Translations under genes and position numbers: made by a program
NCBI GenBank assembly: GCA_018340375.1
Contig: JAFFJZ010000089.1
Coordinates: 124,001 to 188,000 of the forward strand
Direction: 5' to 3'
DNA: 64,000 nt
From: Gonatopus flavifemur
Taxonomy: Eukaryota > Arthropoda > Insecta > Hymenoptera > Dryinidae
The notes under the pieces: generated by a model
Databases searched by the model: none
The model's input: only the letters and a program-made list of their open reading frames with translations
What the model was told of the DNA's origin: nothing
Shown here: positions 1-11,551 of the stretch, in pieces
Position numbering within the stretch: position 1 is the stretch's first letter
Layout: each line of letters opens with the position of its first letter

Positions 1-50
1 AAACATCGAGAAGAACGAAAATCAAAAAAGATGCAGAGACAATTCAGTAA

Positions 51-584
51 GTCAAAGAATCTAAATATCTAGGAAGCATAATTACAGAAAACGGTAAAAG
101 CGGAAGAGATATGAGAGCAAGGATAGCACAAGGAAACCAGGCTTTCCACCAAAAGAAACAGTTACTATGTTCGAAGAATATTAGCTTAGCAGTGAGGAAG
201 AAATTCTGGAAGAGTTACGTTTGGAGCACAGCATTATATGGTTGCGAGGCTTGGGCGATTGGAAAAACGGACCAACGAAGACTCGAAGCTTTTGGAATGT
301 GGTGTTATAGAAGGATGCTTAGAATAGGGTGGATAGAGGAAGTAAAAAATGGGGGAGTACTTGAGAAGGTAAATAAGAAAAGAAGTCTTTTGAAACAGGT
401 CGTGAAAAGAAGCTTATTGAAAACAACATTGGAAGGAAAAAGGAATGGTAAAACTCGGAGAGGTAGACCTAGATTCAGTTATATGAAGCAAATTATACAA
501 GATAAGGGTTGTCGCAGATATGCAGAAATTAAGCGGTTAGCGGATAATAGACGGGGTTGGAGGATTTTATCAAACCAGTCATAA
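51..584 (+). pseudogene. LINE (non-LTR) reverse transcriptase, C-terminal fragment
   Basis: C-terminal tail of a non-LTR retrotransposon polyprotein; the rest lies upstream of the window. After an in-frame TAA at 48-50 the frame reads KYLGSIITENGKSGRD, then about 225-330 STALYGCEAWAIG and RRLEAFGMWCYRRMLRI. These are the post-catalytic thumb motifs known from RTE/CR1-like LINE proteins in insects. The frame closes with TAA at 582-584, and a GATGATGAT run follows at about 599-607, a usual simple-repeat LINE 3' tail. The catalytic YADD box is not in the window. The family call rests on motif recognition; the clade (RTE or CR1-like) is inference. Confidence 0.8.
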
Positions 585-873
585 GACTGATTACTTCATG
601 ATGATGATCTACAATTGACAAATTGCGGAAAGTAATTCTCAGATACGTCCATCAGTTCTTGAGATTTCTCATAATCTCCCCTTCGTGCAGTTGATAGTTT
701 GAAAAACTCGAAGACAACCAAAACATGATCTTCAATGATGCAGAATGGAACACTTCAATTCACTCCCGAAGGCGTTGTGAACCATATGTAAAGTGCATGA
801 ACCTATATTTATTAGTCTAGGAGAACCTGATAATTGTACTTCAGAGTTCATTTCTCTGAAGAGAGCTTTATTA

Positions 874-2158
874 TTGGGTATGGGAATGAGTTTCCACCCT
901 CTTGGAAAAAGTGTTGCTGCTAATACTATTTTTGAGTTCACTCAAGTGCTATACTGGTGAATTGGAAGTATATATGTAAGGTGTCGATTGCGTTAGTTAA
1001 CATTTGTCACAAGCGCAAACATCATTTTTCATCTGGTGTCCAAAATGACAACTTTTGTCCCAACAAAACAGCATTTGCGGGAAGTTATGCTTCATTATTT
1101 TCTTTCGAAGAAAAGTGCCGCAGGAACGTATCGTGTACTGTGCAATATCTACGGTGATCACGCTCCGTCTAATACAGTTTGTAACGAGTGGTTTCGACGA
1201 TTCCAAAGTGGCAGTTCTTGACGTGAGTGATGAAGAACGCGGAGGGGCACCGAAAAAATTCGAAGATGTAGAACTGGAACAATTATTGAATATAGATGCA
1301 TGTCGAACCCTGGATGAGTTGTCTGAAGGGTTGGGTGTTGACAGGTGGACCGACGGTAAACACTTGCACAAGATGGGAATGATCCAAAAAGCAGGTAATT
1401 GGGTGCCGCATCAACTGAAGGAGAGAGACATCGAGAGACGTTTTGTAACGTGCGAGATGCTTCTTGAACGGCAGAAAAGAAAGAGTTTCCTGCATCGTAT
1501 TGTCACTGGCGATGAAAAATGGATCTATGACGATAATCCTAAGCGTCGAAAAAGTTGGGGACTGCCAGGTGTACTAGGCAATCGACAACGAAAACAAATA
1601 TCCACGCTTCAAAGATTATGTTGTGCATCTGGTGGGATCAGAAAGGTGTAATTTATTATGAACTACTTAAACCGTCAGAAACAATCACTGGCGACCGTTA
1701 CAGACTACAGCTAATAAGTGTGAATCGAGCTCTAAAAGAGAAACGACCGGAATGGGACGGTAGACATGATAAACTTATCTTGCTGCATGATAATGCTAGG
1801 CCACATGTTGCCCAACCTGTTGAAAAATATTTGGAAGGGGTGAATTGGGAAATCTTGCCCCACCCGCCGTATTCCCCAAACATTGCGCCTCCGAATTATC
1901 ATCTATTTCGATCTATGCAATCAGCCCTTACTGGAGAGCGGTTCACTTCTCACGAAAGTGTCGAAGAATGGCTCAATGAATGGATCGAGTCAAAAGAATC
2001 CGCTTTTTTTCTCCGAGGAATCCGTATGCTGCCTGAAAGATGGGCGAAAATCGTCGCTTCCAATGGTGCATACTTTGAATAACATTATGTAATAATCCAT
2101 TGTTTGAATAAAAATCAACTTTGCTTGAAAAAGGGCGGAAACTCATTCCCATACCTAA
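874..2158 (+). mobile_element. mariner element (1285 bp) with TA target duplication
   Basis: Complete element bounded by terminal inverted repeats. The left end, TTGGGTATGGGAATGAG from 874, mirrors the right end CTCATTCCCATACCTAA ending at 2158. Both are flanked by TA (872-873 and 2159-2160), the Tc1/mariner target. The length is normal for mariners. It sits inside the minus-strand hAT-like gene and is therefore younger than it. Its single gene is broken (see 1036-2082). Confidence 0.9.
1036..2082 (+). pseudogene. mariner transposase, two frameshifts, third catalytic Asp replaced
   Basis: DDD transposase that cuts and pastes mariner ends at TA sites. The N-terminal helix-turn-helix reads MSKMTTFVPTKQHLREV and WFRRFQSG in frame 1. 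A frameshift near 1195-1221 moves to frame 2 (DVSDEERGGAPKKFED, IVTGDEKWIYDDNPKRRKSW with the first Asp). A second shift near 1555-1570 returns to frame 1 (LLHDNARPHVA with the second Asp, then SPNIAPPNYHLF). The third Asp of the DD34D triad should lie 34 residues after the second; Asn is there instead. The end is WAKIVASNGAYFE, the usual mariner C-terminus. Length matches the normal of about 345 aa, so this is a full-length dead gene. Confidence 0.9.
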
Positions 2159-2880
2159 TAAGATTTGGGCTTCCGCATGTCCTGAAAATATAGAGGATAG
2201 ATATCGGCATTGTACAGGGTGCACTGAACCAAGGTGGAGACCAATATCTCACATAAAGGTCTGTTTCTTTACTCGAGAAGTAGTTGTCCCATCTATACAC
2301 AAAGTATAGAAAACTCCTGAATTTCTAATCTCATTGACAAGTTCTTGAATGATGAATGGTCCGAGTCCGTATGGAAGCAAATAAGAAATTTTAGTACGAT
2401 CCATATTAAAATTTTTCGCACTTTCACCAAACATTGAAATCAAAACTTCTTTCAATCCTTCATACGAAGAAAACCAAAAATTAGACTGAGCAACTTCAAA
2501 TGCCCATATTATATCTTCACGGACTAGATCGTCATGGAGCACATTCTCTGAGCACGATTTTGATGATGTTGTTGCCACATATCCTTCTTGAGTCACTCGC
2601 AATTTGATTTGTCTTGACGAGTAAACGACTTTCGCCTTTGTGCTGTGTTTTTTTCTTCCGCTATGTTTGATGAGTTGGTCTTTTCCTCTATTGGCACATG
2701 AAAAATACTGATTGCGCAGTTTACAAAAAGCCCCTGAATTTTTTCTTCCTTCACTACACCATAAACCCAGTTCATGTTGATTGCTGTCTGAACTTGACAA
2801 CCAGTCTTCATTGAAGTGAGTTTCGCCGGGCATTATTCAATTACTCATTCTCAGTCTGAAAACAACCCACAGGAAATAAT

Positions 2881-3575
2881 CGTACTTCATTTTCAAGATA
2901 ATTATCATATAGAGTTGATGGCTTATTTCGATTGCTGCATGAAACAACGCTACAATGGTTCCAAGGTCAGCCTGGACTTGTTCATCTCAAAAATTGAAAC
3001 GAATTGATGTGAAAAGTTTGTAACCTCCATCCCAAATTCGGAACAAAGAAAAGGATTTTCAACAATTTCCAATTCGTTTCGATTCTTTTTCGTTTGTTGA
3101 GATGACAACATAAGTTGCCGAAATACAGCTGCATTACAGAAGATCTTTCAGCAGTATTTTTTCTGTGTTGATGAATTGATATTATTGAGATGTGTTCATA
3201 TTGAAACCTTTGGAATAATTTGAATAATTATATTTGAAGAAGAGAGGGGAAACCATCTTGAATTATCCACTTTTTTCCGTCATCCATCATAGAAAAACCC
3301 ATGGAACTGAGAGGGCAGTTGATTTCTGAACAAATTTGTCTGTTAATACGTGAAATTGATGAGAAAAATTCTAATTTTGAGAAACTTCCATTCCTAATTC
3401 CATTTTCATTGATTGCTTCATACGTCGATGAAATTCTATGTTGACATGTGATCATATATATCATATGTTATATATAAAGTTGAAACTAGCAGCCAACTTT
3501 TGAAGCTTCCGACTGCACTATGTTTGAGTGTTTGTCAAAAACCGATTCAGCAGCTTTCAATTATGTATCCATATA
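2881..3575. other. No gene recognised
   Basis: AT-rich spacer between the hAT-like remnant and the foldback element at 3576. Only short open frames with no recognisable motif. A weak inverted similarity exists between about 3470-3500 (AAACTAGCAGCC) and its reverse complement near 4585-4600 (GGCTGCTAGTTT) on the other side of the foldback, so the foldback may sit in an older inverted repeat. Confidence 0.4.
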
Positions 3576-4509
3576 CAGGGTGGTCCATTTGGAGTGATAT
3601 AGTCAAATATCTCGGAAACTAGTGGAGATGGCAAAAAATGTTCCAAATAAAAATTTTAGGGTTCCAAGGGGGAAGTATGATGCTGACCTTGACAAATCCC
3701 TCAGAGGTCATTTTGAAGGCCATTTGAGGGTCATGATGGTTTTTTTGAATGGGACCCGCATTTTTTAATCATGGCAAGTTGGTTTCAAACCCTTTACGGA
3801 ACACTGGTCATGGACCCCTTTCCGCCCATTGGGGTGCAAGGTATGGACCGTCGAAGTTATTGATGAACTACTCTTAGCGCTACGCAAAAACAACGACGTG
3901 GACGTGGTAGTTCTCTGTTCCCTCCGGAGTGCTTGATTATTGTGAGTCCCCTTGCCTCTCACATGTGGGGTTCCAAAATTTGGAAGTTTTTTTGTAAATG
4001 AGGAAGGACATGATCGATCACCTCCGCACTGTTTGTGCCAACATACCAGGATTATGTGTCCAGGCAGAGGGGGGTAACTTCGAGCAAGTATTGTAACAGC
4101 ATCAAGCACCCCTCATGTGCGAGGCAAGGGGATTCACGATAATCGAGCACTCCGGAAGGAACAGAGAACTACCACGTCCACTTCGTTGTTCCTTGGTAGC
4201 GCTAAGAGTAGTTCATCAATAACTTCGACGGTCCATACCTTGCACCCCAATGGGCAGAAAGGGGTCCATGACCAGTGTTTCGTGAAGGGTTTGAAACCAG
4301 CTTTCCCATGCCATGATGAAAAAATGGGAGTCTAATTCAAAAAAACCATCTTGACCCCTAAATGGCCTTCAAAATGACCTCTGAGGGATTTTTCAATATC
4401 AGCATCATACTTCCCCCTTGGAGTCCTAAACTTTTTATGTGGAACATTTTTTTCCATCTCCACTAGTTTCCGAGATATTTGACTATATCACTTCAAATGG
4501 ACCACCCTG
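3576..4509. mobile_element. Foldback (long-TIR) non-autonomous Tc1/mariner-like element
   Basis: Palindromic element of 934 bp. It begins CAGGGTGGTCCATTTGGAGT and ends in the reverse complement, with TA at 3574-3575 and 4510-4511. Arms of about 400 bp (about 3576-3975 and 4105-4509) pair almost throughout, leaving a loop of about 130 bp. No transposase is encoded; the open frames at 3765-4109 (minus) and 4117-4335 (plus) are arm copies of one another, not separate genes. Terminal CAGGGTGG resembles the CAGGGTGGGG end of the elements at 15876 and 60465, which suggests mobilisation by a related transposase (inference). Confidence 0.85.
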
Positions 4510-4895
4510 TATATACTTTGACTGCTCAAATTTTGGATAAAAGGTTTTGTTGACAAATCACATCACTCAGCTGCTCACTTTCGGCTGCTAGTTTCAGCTT
4601 CATATGATTATATTGGAAGCTTTCAAAATTTTGTGGAAAATTCAAGAACAATATGATATTTTTCAGGCTGTGTCTGTGTGAGCACAAATTGGCAATAATG
4701 CTGTTTTTCATGAATAATTTCGGGATTTATTATCATTATCTCTGGAAGCAGAATTTTCTTTTTCCACGGTTTCCATTGAGAGAAATATTTCCCATTTTCA
4801 TAAGTTATGATGGAAATTGCGAAGAATGAAAATTCTGATTCTAAAGATAATGAACAATAAATTCATGAAGAAATCATTACTGCTGATCTCTGCTC
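4510..4895. other. No gene recognised
   Basis: AT-rich spacer between two non-autonomous elements; no coding or RNA signal seen. Confidence 0.4.
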
Positions 4896-4897
4896 TA

Positions 4898-5158
4898 CAG
4901 ACACGCTAGCCTATCTCCAATTTACAAACTTGAAACACGCTGAATTTTCGAGTTTTCATGGATGAGAATAAATGCGTGCGAGATTTCCTACAGACACACG
5001 CAATTTCCCATGTATCAAGTCCGTATGCGAACTCTGGAATCGCATGTCTCGGTCTTGAAGATTTCGAGACATGGGAATTTTGCTCATCAGTAGATAATCG
5101 CTTGAGAATTCACGAGACCCACGGAAATTTGAAAATTGGAGACAGATTAGCATGGCTC
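4898..5158. repeat. Candidate MITE, 261 bp
   Basis: Imperfect terminal inverted repeats: CAGACACGCTAGCCTATCTCC at the left pairs with GAGCCATGCTAATCTGTCTCC read from the right, continuing into CAATTTACAAAC / CAATTTTCAAAT. TA flanks both ends (4896-4897, 5159-5160). No coding potential. The repeats are diverged, so the element is old. Confidence 0.5.
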
Positions 5159-5488
5159 TAAACAGAGCCCATTTTTTAGTAGCTCGTGATTCAAGAATTC
5201 ACTTATATTAGGAGTGATCATTTCATTCCCATTGGGTTGTCAGCAGTATAAGTATGTGAATACATTTCAAACAATCCATTCTCATCAATACTTTCAATAC
5301 CTTTAGTAAATCTGTCATACATTATTTGACAATCAAGGCCTTCTGCTTATTCTTAAAATACTAACGATGCATAACAAGAATTTGAATCAAAGACTGTAGT
5401 CTCCTCATAAGGAGGTTATGTTTGATTCAAACATTGAAATGATCGAATATCATGCCATTCAAAATTGTATCATATAGATTTCCCTTCA

Positions 5489-5595
5489 CCCTAGTAACAC
5501 ACAATCTTCGTCAAACGTTCTGAAAATGTTTGCAGGACGTTTGAATATTCTAGGAACGTTCGGAGAATATTTTACGCACATTGGTGTTACTTGGG
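5489..5595. repeat. Short hairpin MITE, 107 bp
   Basis: Ends CCCTAGTAACAC (5489-5500) and GTGTTACTTGGG (5584-5595) form a 12-bp inverted repeat with one mismatch. The interior repeats AACGTT-type motifs. It shares end style and interior motif with elements at 12806, 39555 and 56791. Confidence 0.5.
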
Positions 5596-8500
5596 AATAT
5601 TCACCAACTAGAACCAGAATCGGAAAACTGTACGTATGAAAAGTGACAATTAGTTGAGGAAACAAAAAAGTGTTACAAATAACATGCAACAACTTTTACT
5701 CTGATTCTATGATCTTTTCTCAGTGCTTCCTGATTATCAACTTGATGGAAACATCATTTACCTCACTTGATTCATTTCATTTGAGGTCAATCGTCAGGGT
5801 TATCCAACACAGCAATACTTACTTTCAAGTCTTCACATTAGTAAATGATGGGCTTACAGCCATTCTCATGGTGGCCAACCTGCATGCGTGAGATAACAGT
5901 AGCTCTGGTGGTTGAAGTGGGTAATGAATGTTGAAGGCTAGATGTTTGAAACCACTCAGTCGAATGATTTTGAGCCTCTGTTTCTTCAAATTTTTTTTAT
6001 TTGTCCAGATTATGCAATTTTGTTGCTTTGGCATGTGAAAAACCTAATGTCGTTCAAAAGTTCATCAAACACATTGAAAATATTGAAACTTTGCATCATT
6101 TGTGATATTTCTCTAGTTCAGTATTTCATTCGTTATTTGATCAACTGGTTTGAATGAGAATCATGTGTATTGTGAATTGTCAGTTTGACGTTTTGTGCAT
6201 ATACAAATATGATGTCTGCAAAAAATCGTTGATTTGATATTTCAATTGAGTTGACGTACTACTTTATGTATTGCACTTTCTCAGATGATAATTGAATTGA
6301 AAAATCAACAAATAATCACATTTTCTGATCTCTTGAACCTTGAATCATAGCATTACGGAAAGCAGGATCAATTGTGGTCTCATGAATCGAACTATTCCTT
6401 TAAATTCTCAGTTGGACTTCACTTTTCAACCAGCCAAAAGTGAGCTTATCAATTTTTGAAGTAGAATTTTTACTCTTCGGGAGTGATAGTCTGAAGTGTG
6501 AAGTTGAACTCCTTAGATCACTCAAATTTGGAAGGGAATTTTTCACTTTTGGAGAGGAATTTCCCTCGAAAGAGGTGAAAATATCACTCGAACTGGACAA
6601 ATTCACTTCTGAAATTTAATGGAGTGGAGCCATAGACTTTTTATTCTTTCAAATTCAGAGATTGGTCACGTATCTCAATCATTTACCAAAATAGATGTGG
6701 CGGCTAATCAACAATTACAGCAATTATACGATGGATAGTCGAAAATCAACTATTTTAATAGCTGTTATAACCAACTTTTCGTGTGATTATCTGGTTTGAA
6801 CTTTGGAATCAACATCATAAGAAGACTGACTCGTCCTATTTATTCTTTCAAACATATAATCTGAGGATTGACGTTTGATTATCGCAGCAAGAAAAACAGT
6901 ATGCAATGTGGGTGAACTTCAAAGAATAAAAATGCTGACTGAATGGCGAAAGAATGAGACAAATTATGACACCCATGACGAAAATATTCTCATAACTCTT
7001 CATAATTCGTCACAAAATTCTTTTTTTTTCATAATTTTTGATAAAATCACAATTTTTAGAGAAATCATGACAATTTTGTTATGATATATTTGATGGGATA
7101 ATTGAAAATATTAATCTACTTCAGGTTGGGAGCGGCTAAATATTATTAGGCCCTGTGTGGCAAAAATGTAAAAACGTCTCTGAGTATAAGATAATTTTCG
7201 TCAGGGACTTTATGAGAAAATAGGAACAGTAGGATAAAGGGCAGAATAGTAGGACAAAGTAGGACATTTCACGAAAAAGTAGGAAAAGTCGGAACAGTAG
7301 GAGCCCTGTGCATATCTACTTTCCACAGGGAATCAAGGAAGGTCTGCTGTCACTGATTGCGAATGCTGTTGTTGTTCTGGTGATCAGGAGAAAGAAAAAC
7401 GAATGAATCTGAATTTAAAAAAAAAACCAACTAAGTCTATCTCACGAGATTATATCGTGAATTATATGAGGAATAGTAGTTTTAAATTATAGATTTTCCA
7501 CTAATTCAAGACTGAATTTTATTGGAGAATCTGATCGTATGCACTGACACTGTTATTATTTCCACAAAAAGGAAACACTTGCAACTTACTTCCCAAGAGG
7601 AAAGAGAAAAAGAAAAATAATTCTCTAAACAGAGAAATTTCTATTTGGGAGAAAATAAGAATTTTTATTGATTGACGATGGATATTTCGTAAATTTTGTC
7701 GTTGCTCCACAGAAGTCCTGTTTGTACCTGTTTATGAGAGTACAAATAATAGAGTCCTTTGTGGAGATTTGCGAAGTGTTGAGGTTTTTTGTTATGTTCG
7801 TGGAGCATGTTGAGCAGGGAGACTGAATTTTCATGGATTCTGAGGTTTAACATCACCTCGGTTTCTTTGCTGGAGTAAGAAAAATCTTCGGTGGTGGGGA
7901 GAGTAGGGTTTGGCTAAAAATTTGTGAACTTCATGGTGGGAAAAGTAAAGCCTTCAGGATGGTCCTTGGATCATATCGGTTAAGGATTTGTAGATCATTA
8001 GGGAAAGGGGTTTGTCCTTAGGAAAATCCTCCATTTCCTTCCTAATTGGCAACACCCTCTATCTCTTCTTCAATTATTCTATTGCTTTCTCGTTCTACAT
8101 GGTTCTTTTCTCTTTCTACAAGTGCTCTATTTCCACTAGGGGGTTTTCTATAATGAGGAAATGTGATGGATTTTAACATTGTTTTATAATTAATTTATAT
8201 TTGATGTTAACATATTCTCATTTACTTCAACAAGTGGACATGTTTTAATAATTTTAATTGTGAAATTTATTATCCTATTATTAGTCACTTAAATTTTAAT
8301 CAATCATGTCTTGAATTGGATTTTTGAATGATTGATCAGTTACCACACAAATATTTGTTTGATTTTTCTTTCATTCATCAAGTGGGAATTTGTTGAGAAC
8401 GTACAGATTTTTATCAAAAAAATAGGGAAAGGAGAAAGGTGAGAGAAGAAGAAAAGTTATAGTTTGATGGATATTCACTGATTGAATCATTTATTAATGA

Positions 8501-8736
8501 TCAATCAAAGTATGATAAGGGATTGTTGTCGTATGACCGATGTCAACGATCAATCAACTAATTGCCAACGGTGGGCTGATCGAGACCCAACCTTCGAAAA
8601 ATGGAGGTAGAATAGAAGTATGAATATCTTTTATGTAATCGATGTTGGATGGTAATTGATCAGTCGCCAATGTTTTGCCGATCATGAGCTAACGCCCGAC
8701 CCGTAAAGATCTTCAACATTCATTAGACTTCAGAGG
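5596..8736. other. Long gene-free stretch
   Basis: About 3.1 kb of AT-rich sequence with no recognisable gene, RNA gene or bounded element. Notable only: repeated AGTAGGA words at about 7225-7300, an 8-bp direct repeat GCCCTGTG at 7150-7157 and 7303-7310, and repeated TGATCA/CCAATG words at 8500-8700. None supports a call. Confidence 0.4.
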
Positions 8737-8809
8737 ACGGGACTGGTCCCAAAAGGGACCACCCGGGGAAACGGAATGTCTATTGTCTGTTAGGAGTAAA
8801 ATTTCGTGC

Positions 8810-9205
8810 TGAGATCGAAAAAAATAGTTAAGAAAGTCGTGGACGCGTCCTTGACCTTGGAAAAGGTCATTTCAAGGTTATTTCAAGGTCCAATTTCTTT
8901 TTTTTCCGTATTTTGAGTTCAAACTGTGTATGGCTACGTTTCTTTGTGCCGAATATGAAAAAAATGGTGAAAGAAATCCTGGACGCGTCCTTGACTTCGG
9001 AACAGGTCATTCCAAGGTCAAATTTGATTTTTTCCGTATTTTGAGTTCAAGCTGTGTACGCCTAGGTTTTTTGGTGGCCTGAGTACGACAAAAATAGTGA
9101 AGCAGATCCTGGATGCGTCCTTGCCCTTAAAAAAGGTCATTTCAAGGTCCAATTTTATTTTTCCCGTATTTTCAGCTCAAACTGTGTAGCCTACTTTAGT
9201 TGTGC
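8810..9205. repeat. Left-arm tandem array, about 135 bp x 3
   Basis: Units recur at the word GCGTCCTTG (8850, 8988, 9116), each followed by AAGGTCATTTCAAGG, CCGTATTTTGAG and AACTGTGTA. Inverted relative to the array at 14770-15600. Confidence 0.8.
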
Positions 9206-9769
9206 TGAGTACGCAAGGAGCTTGTGGGAGAAATTCTACAAGAGTCATTGATCTTGAATACAAATATTCCAAGGTCCAATATTAGTTTCCTGATGCCAGC
9301 CTGAGGCATTTCCGAGTTCGTTGATGATCGAAGTACGGAACAGAAACATCGTATCCCTCTCATTCTGCTGCAACTTCTTCTCATATATGGTATCAGTTGT
9401 TTTCTCTTCCATTCAAGAGGATTAGTCTGAGTGATGGGACAATTTCCATTCGTTGAGAATCTTCTCAATTGTAGAAGCAAATTCTCAATTGCAGAAAAAA
9501 AGGTGACACATTTTCCCTGATTGAATTGGATTTTTTCTCTTATTTCCGGATTATCTTCTTTGGTGTGAAAATCCTGATGATATGTTAGAGGATGAGATAC
9601 AGGTTGTCAGGAAACTGGAGCTACTATATGCTTCCTCGCCCTCAGCATGACCCAGGTCCAGCGACGTGGACGCGGCGTAAATTTGATGCCTTTGTGGTGG
9701 TGGATTTCCGTGAGTCCCATCCCCTCTCACGTTGTTTTGAATCCATTGAACTCACGGTAAGATCACTCC

Positions 9770-10035
9770 AGTGTGGTAGACTGTGAAGCATAGTGTGATG
9801 TATAGAGAGATATTGAAAATGGAGCATATGTTATTTGTTCGCGTCAAGGTCTTACGCAGAGTGCATAATTGGCATCTCCGTTCCGTAGTAGATTGCGGGA
9901 AATGACGACCAACCAATCGAGTGGCAGAGAGTTAGTTACTGGGAATGCTTTCAGTAGACTCCAGTTCCTATCATGATCTAGGTATTTGTAAACGAAATGA
10001 AGGACACCAACCATGTATAGGGCGGAGTAGAGCAA
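9770..10035 (-). pseudogene. piggyBac transposase C-terminus, inverted partial copy
   Basis: Minus-strand copy of the last part of the piggyBac gene whose forward copy lies at about 13743-14024. It reads FHFVYK/LKAFPV and NYALCVRP-type residues in shifted frames, matching the cysteine-rich C-terminal region of the forward copy at DNA level (for example CCCGCAATCTACTACG and TGCACTCTGCGTAA on both sides). It is part of the left palindrome arm and cannot encode a transposase alone. Confidence 0.6.
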
Positions 10036-10257
10036 GTTTCCTATAGGGGCACGTTTCCCCTCGCGTCATGATTCCTCAATGTGCTGGTACAGCGCATCAG
10101 GTGATGAATAATCAGGACGCATCATCCAACGCAGCATTCACGAAAATATCAGTTCGAAAGCTGCTCTCATCACAGTGTGAGGACTTTGTTGAAGATTTGG
10201 CTGTTGCTGAGTAAACTACATGTCTCTACTCAAATTTAAAAAAGAGATTTTTCTCCA

Positions 10258-11110
10258 CAGGTGAGGTGAGAATATCTTGGCCGGTCCTCCTCAGGATACT
10301 CCAATGAAGTTCTCATTTGGCGGTATTTATCTCAACGACAGTCCTTCTCAGGATAGTTGGCGTTTTTCCTCCGCAAGTGAGGTGAGGATATCTTGGTCGA
10401 TCTTTTTCGGGATAATACAAGGAAGTTCTCATTTGGTGGTATTCATTTTACCGATAGTCCTTCTTAGGATAGCGGTTTTCCTCCACAGGTGAGGTGAGAA
10501 TACCTTGGACGGTCCTTTTCAGGATAGTTCAGGCCCCTGACAATCCCGTGTTTCACCTGTCTGAAACTTGTCCTGAGGGCGCTCGCTGTGCCATCGCTAA
10601 CTCTGGCAGAGAATTTTCAATACATCCAATGAACACTTCTCACGTCAGCGTATGGAATTGCGTACGAGTTCGATGGAGTATCTGCGCATTGATTAATTCT
10701 TACGTTCATTCCAAATTCACCAACATGCCATCCAGCGCTCCTAGCGGATAGAGGACATTTAATGGACATGAATCTAGTGAAAAATCATTGAAGTGTCAGG
10801 GGCCTGGGATAGTTCAAGAATGTTGCGATTTTACGGTGGGCACTTCACCAACAGTTTTTCTCAGGATAGTTGGCATGTTTTTCCAGAGGTAAAGTGATAA
10901 TATCTTCGTCGGTCCTTTTCAGGATAGTTCAAGAAGGCTCTCATTTGGCGATAGTGACTTCACCGACAGTCCTTTTTAGAATAGTTGGAGATTTTTCTCC
11001 ACAGGTGAGGTGGTTGGACAGTCATCTTCAGGATAGTTCAGGCGATATGGCGGTAGTGACTTCACCAATAGTCTTTTTCAGTATGGTTGAGGATTTTCCT
11101 TCTCAAGTGC
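10258..11110. repeat. Minisatellite, about 115 bp unit, about six copies
   Basis: Units start at CAGGTGAGGTGAG (10259, 10377, 10487, 10882, 11001) and contain GGTCCTTTTCAGGATAGTTC and GGTAGTGACTTCACC. The spacing 10487 to 10882 is the normal unit once the 277-bp hAT insertion plus its 8-bp duplication is removed. The array abuts the N-terminal part of the piggyBac gene and lies in frame with it for a stretch, which is probably fortuitous. Confidence 0.8.
10530..10806. mobile_element. hAT-type MITE, 277 bp
   Basis: Perfect 13-bp terminal repeats CAGGCCCCTGACA / TGTCAGGGGCCTG, flanked by an exact 8-bp duplication GGATAGTT (10522-10529 and 10807-10814). The 8-bp duplication and CAG-type ends are those of the hAT superfamily. 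No coding sequence. It interrupts a unit of the 115 bp minisatellite. Confidence 0.9.
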
Positions 11111-11551
11111 AGATAGTATTTCTGGAGCAGGCGTTGGTTTATAAAATAGCTGAGAAAGAAGCTTGGAGTAGCGGTGAATCCGAACCACAAGGAGAGGACA
11201 CTGGGAATAAAGAATTTGATGTCGTTGATTTGGAAGACGCCTCCTATGATGTAACTCAGAACTTTGATGATGCGCATTTCCACCCATCAATAAAAGGTTT
11301 TGAAGGTAGCTCTAAAATCAATCCCAACGCCTCCATAACCGGAAATACACCGAAAGATTTTTTCAATTATTTTTGCGAATCTTTCCTAGTTGAAAAGATC
11401 GTAACGAAGACAAATCGTTATCACGCCCAAAGTCCTGAAATTTTATATCCCCATACGGAAGACTGTTGCCCTCTTACGAAAGATGAATCCGAAATATCTT
11501 TTGGTCTTTCAATTCTCATGGCCCTGTTCGAAAAGGTGATTTGAAAGATTA

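Larger units (their letters stand above)
732..2833 (-). pseudogene. hAT-like transposase gene split by a mariner insertion
   Basis: Minus-strand remnant of a hAT-like transposase family that is multicopy in arthropods and fish. It starts at 2833 (MPGETHFNEDW). A degraded BED/U1-type zinc finger follows (CKLRNQYFSC...HSGRKKH, second Cys now Arg), then GESAKNFNMDRTKISYLLPYGLG, then VNEIRNSGVFYTLCIDGTTT, the start of the RNase H-like catalytic core. The frame breaks near 2270 and 2200 (RYWSPPW, FSGHAEAQIL). At 2159 it is cut by a mariner (874-2158) and resumes beyond it as NKALFREMNSEVQLSGSP and LINIGSCTLHMVHNAFG down to a stop at 732-734. About 25 residues seem missing at the junction. The C-terminal dimerisation region is absent. 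Confidence 0.72.

Noticed and set aside
7150..7310. 8-bp direct repeat GCCCTGTG flanking 145 bp, like a hAT target duplication
   Set aside because: The enclosed segment has no terminal inverted repeats; chance repeat is likely.
10870..11110. N-terminal extension of the piggyBac frame into the minisatellite (MACFSRGKVIISS)
   Set aside because: The extension reads the 115-bp repeat; homology to piggyBac begins only after about 11150, so it is probably fortuitous.
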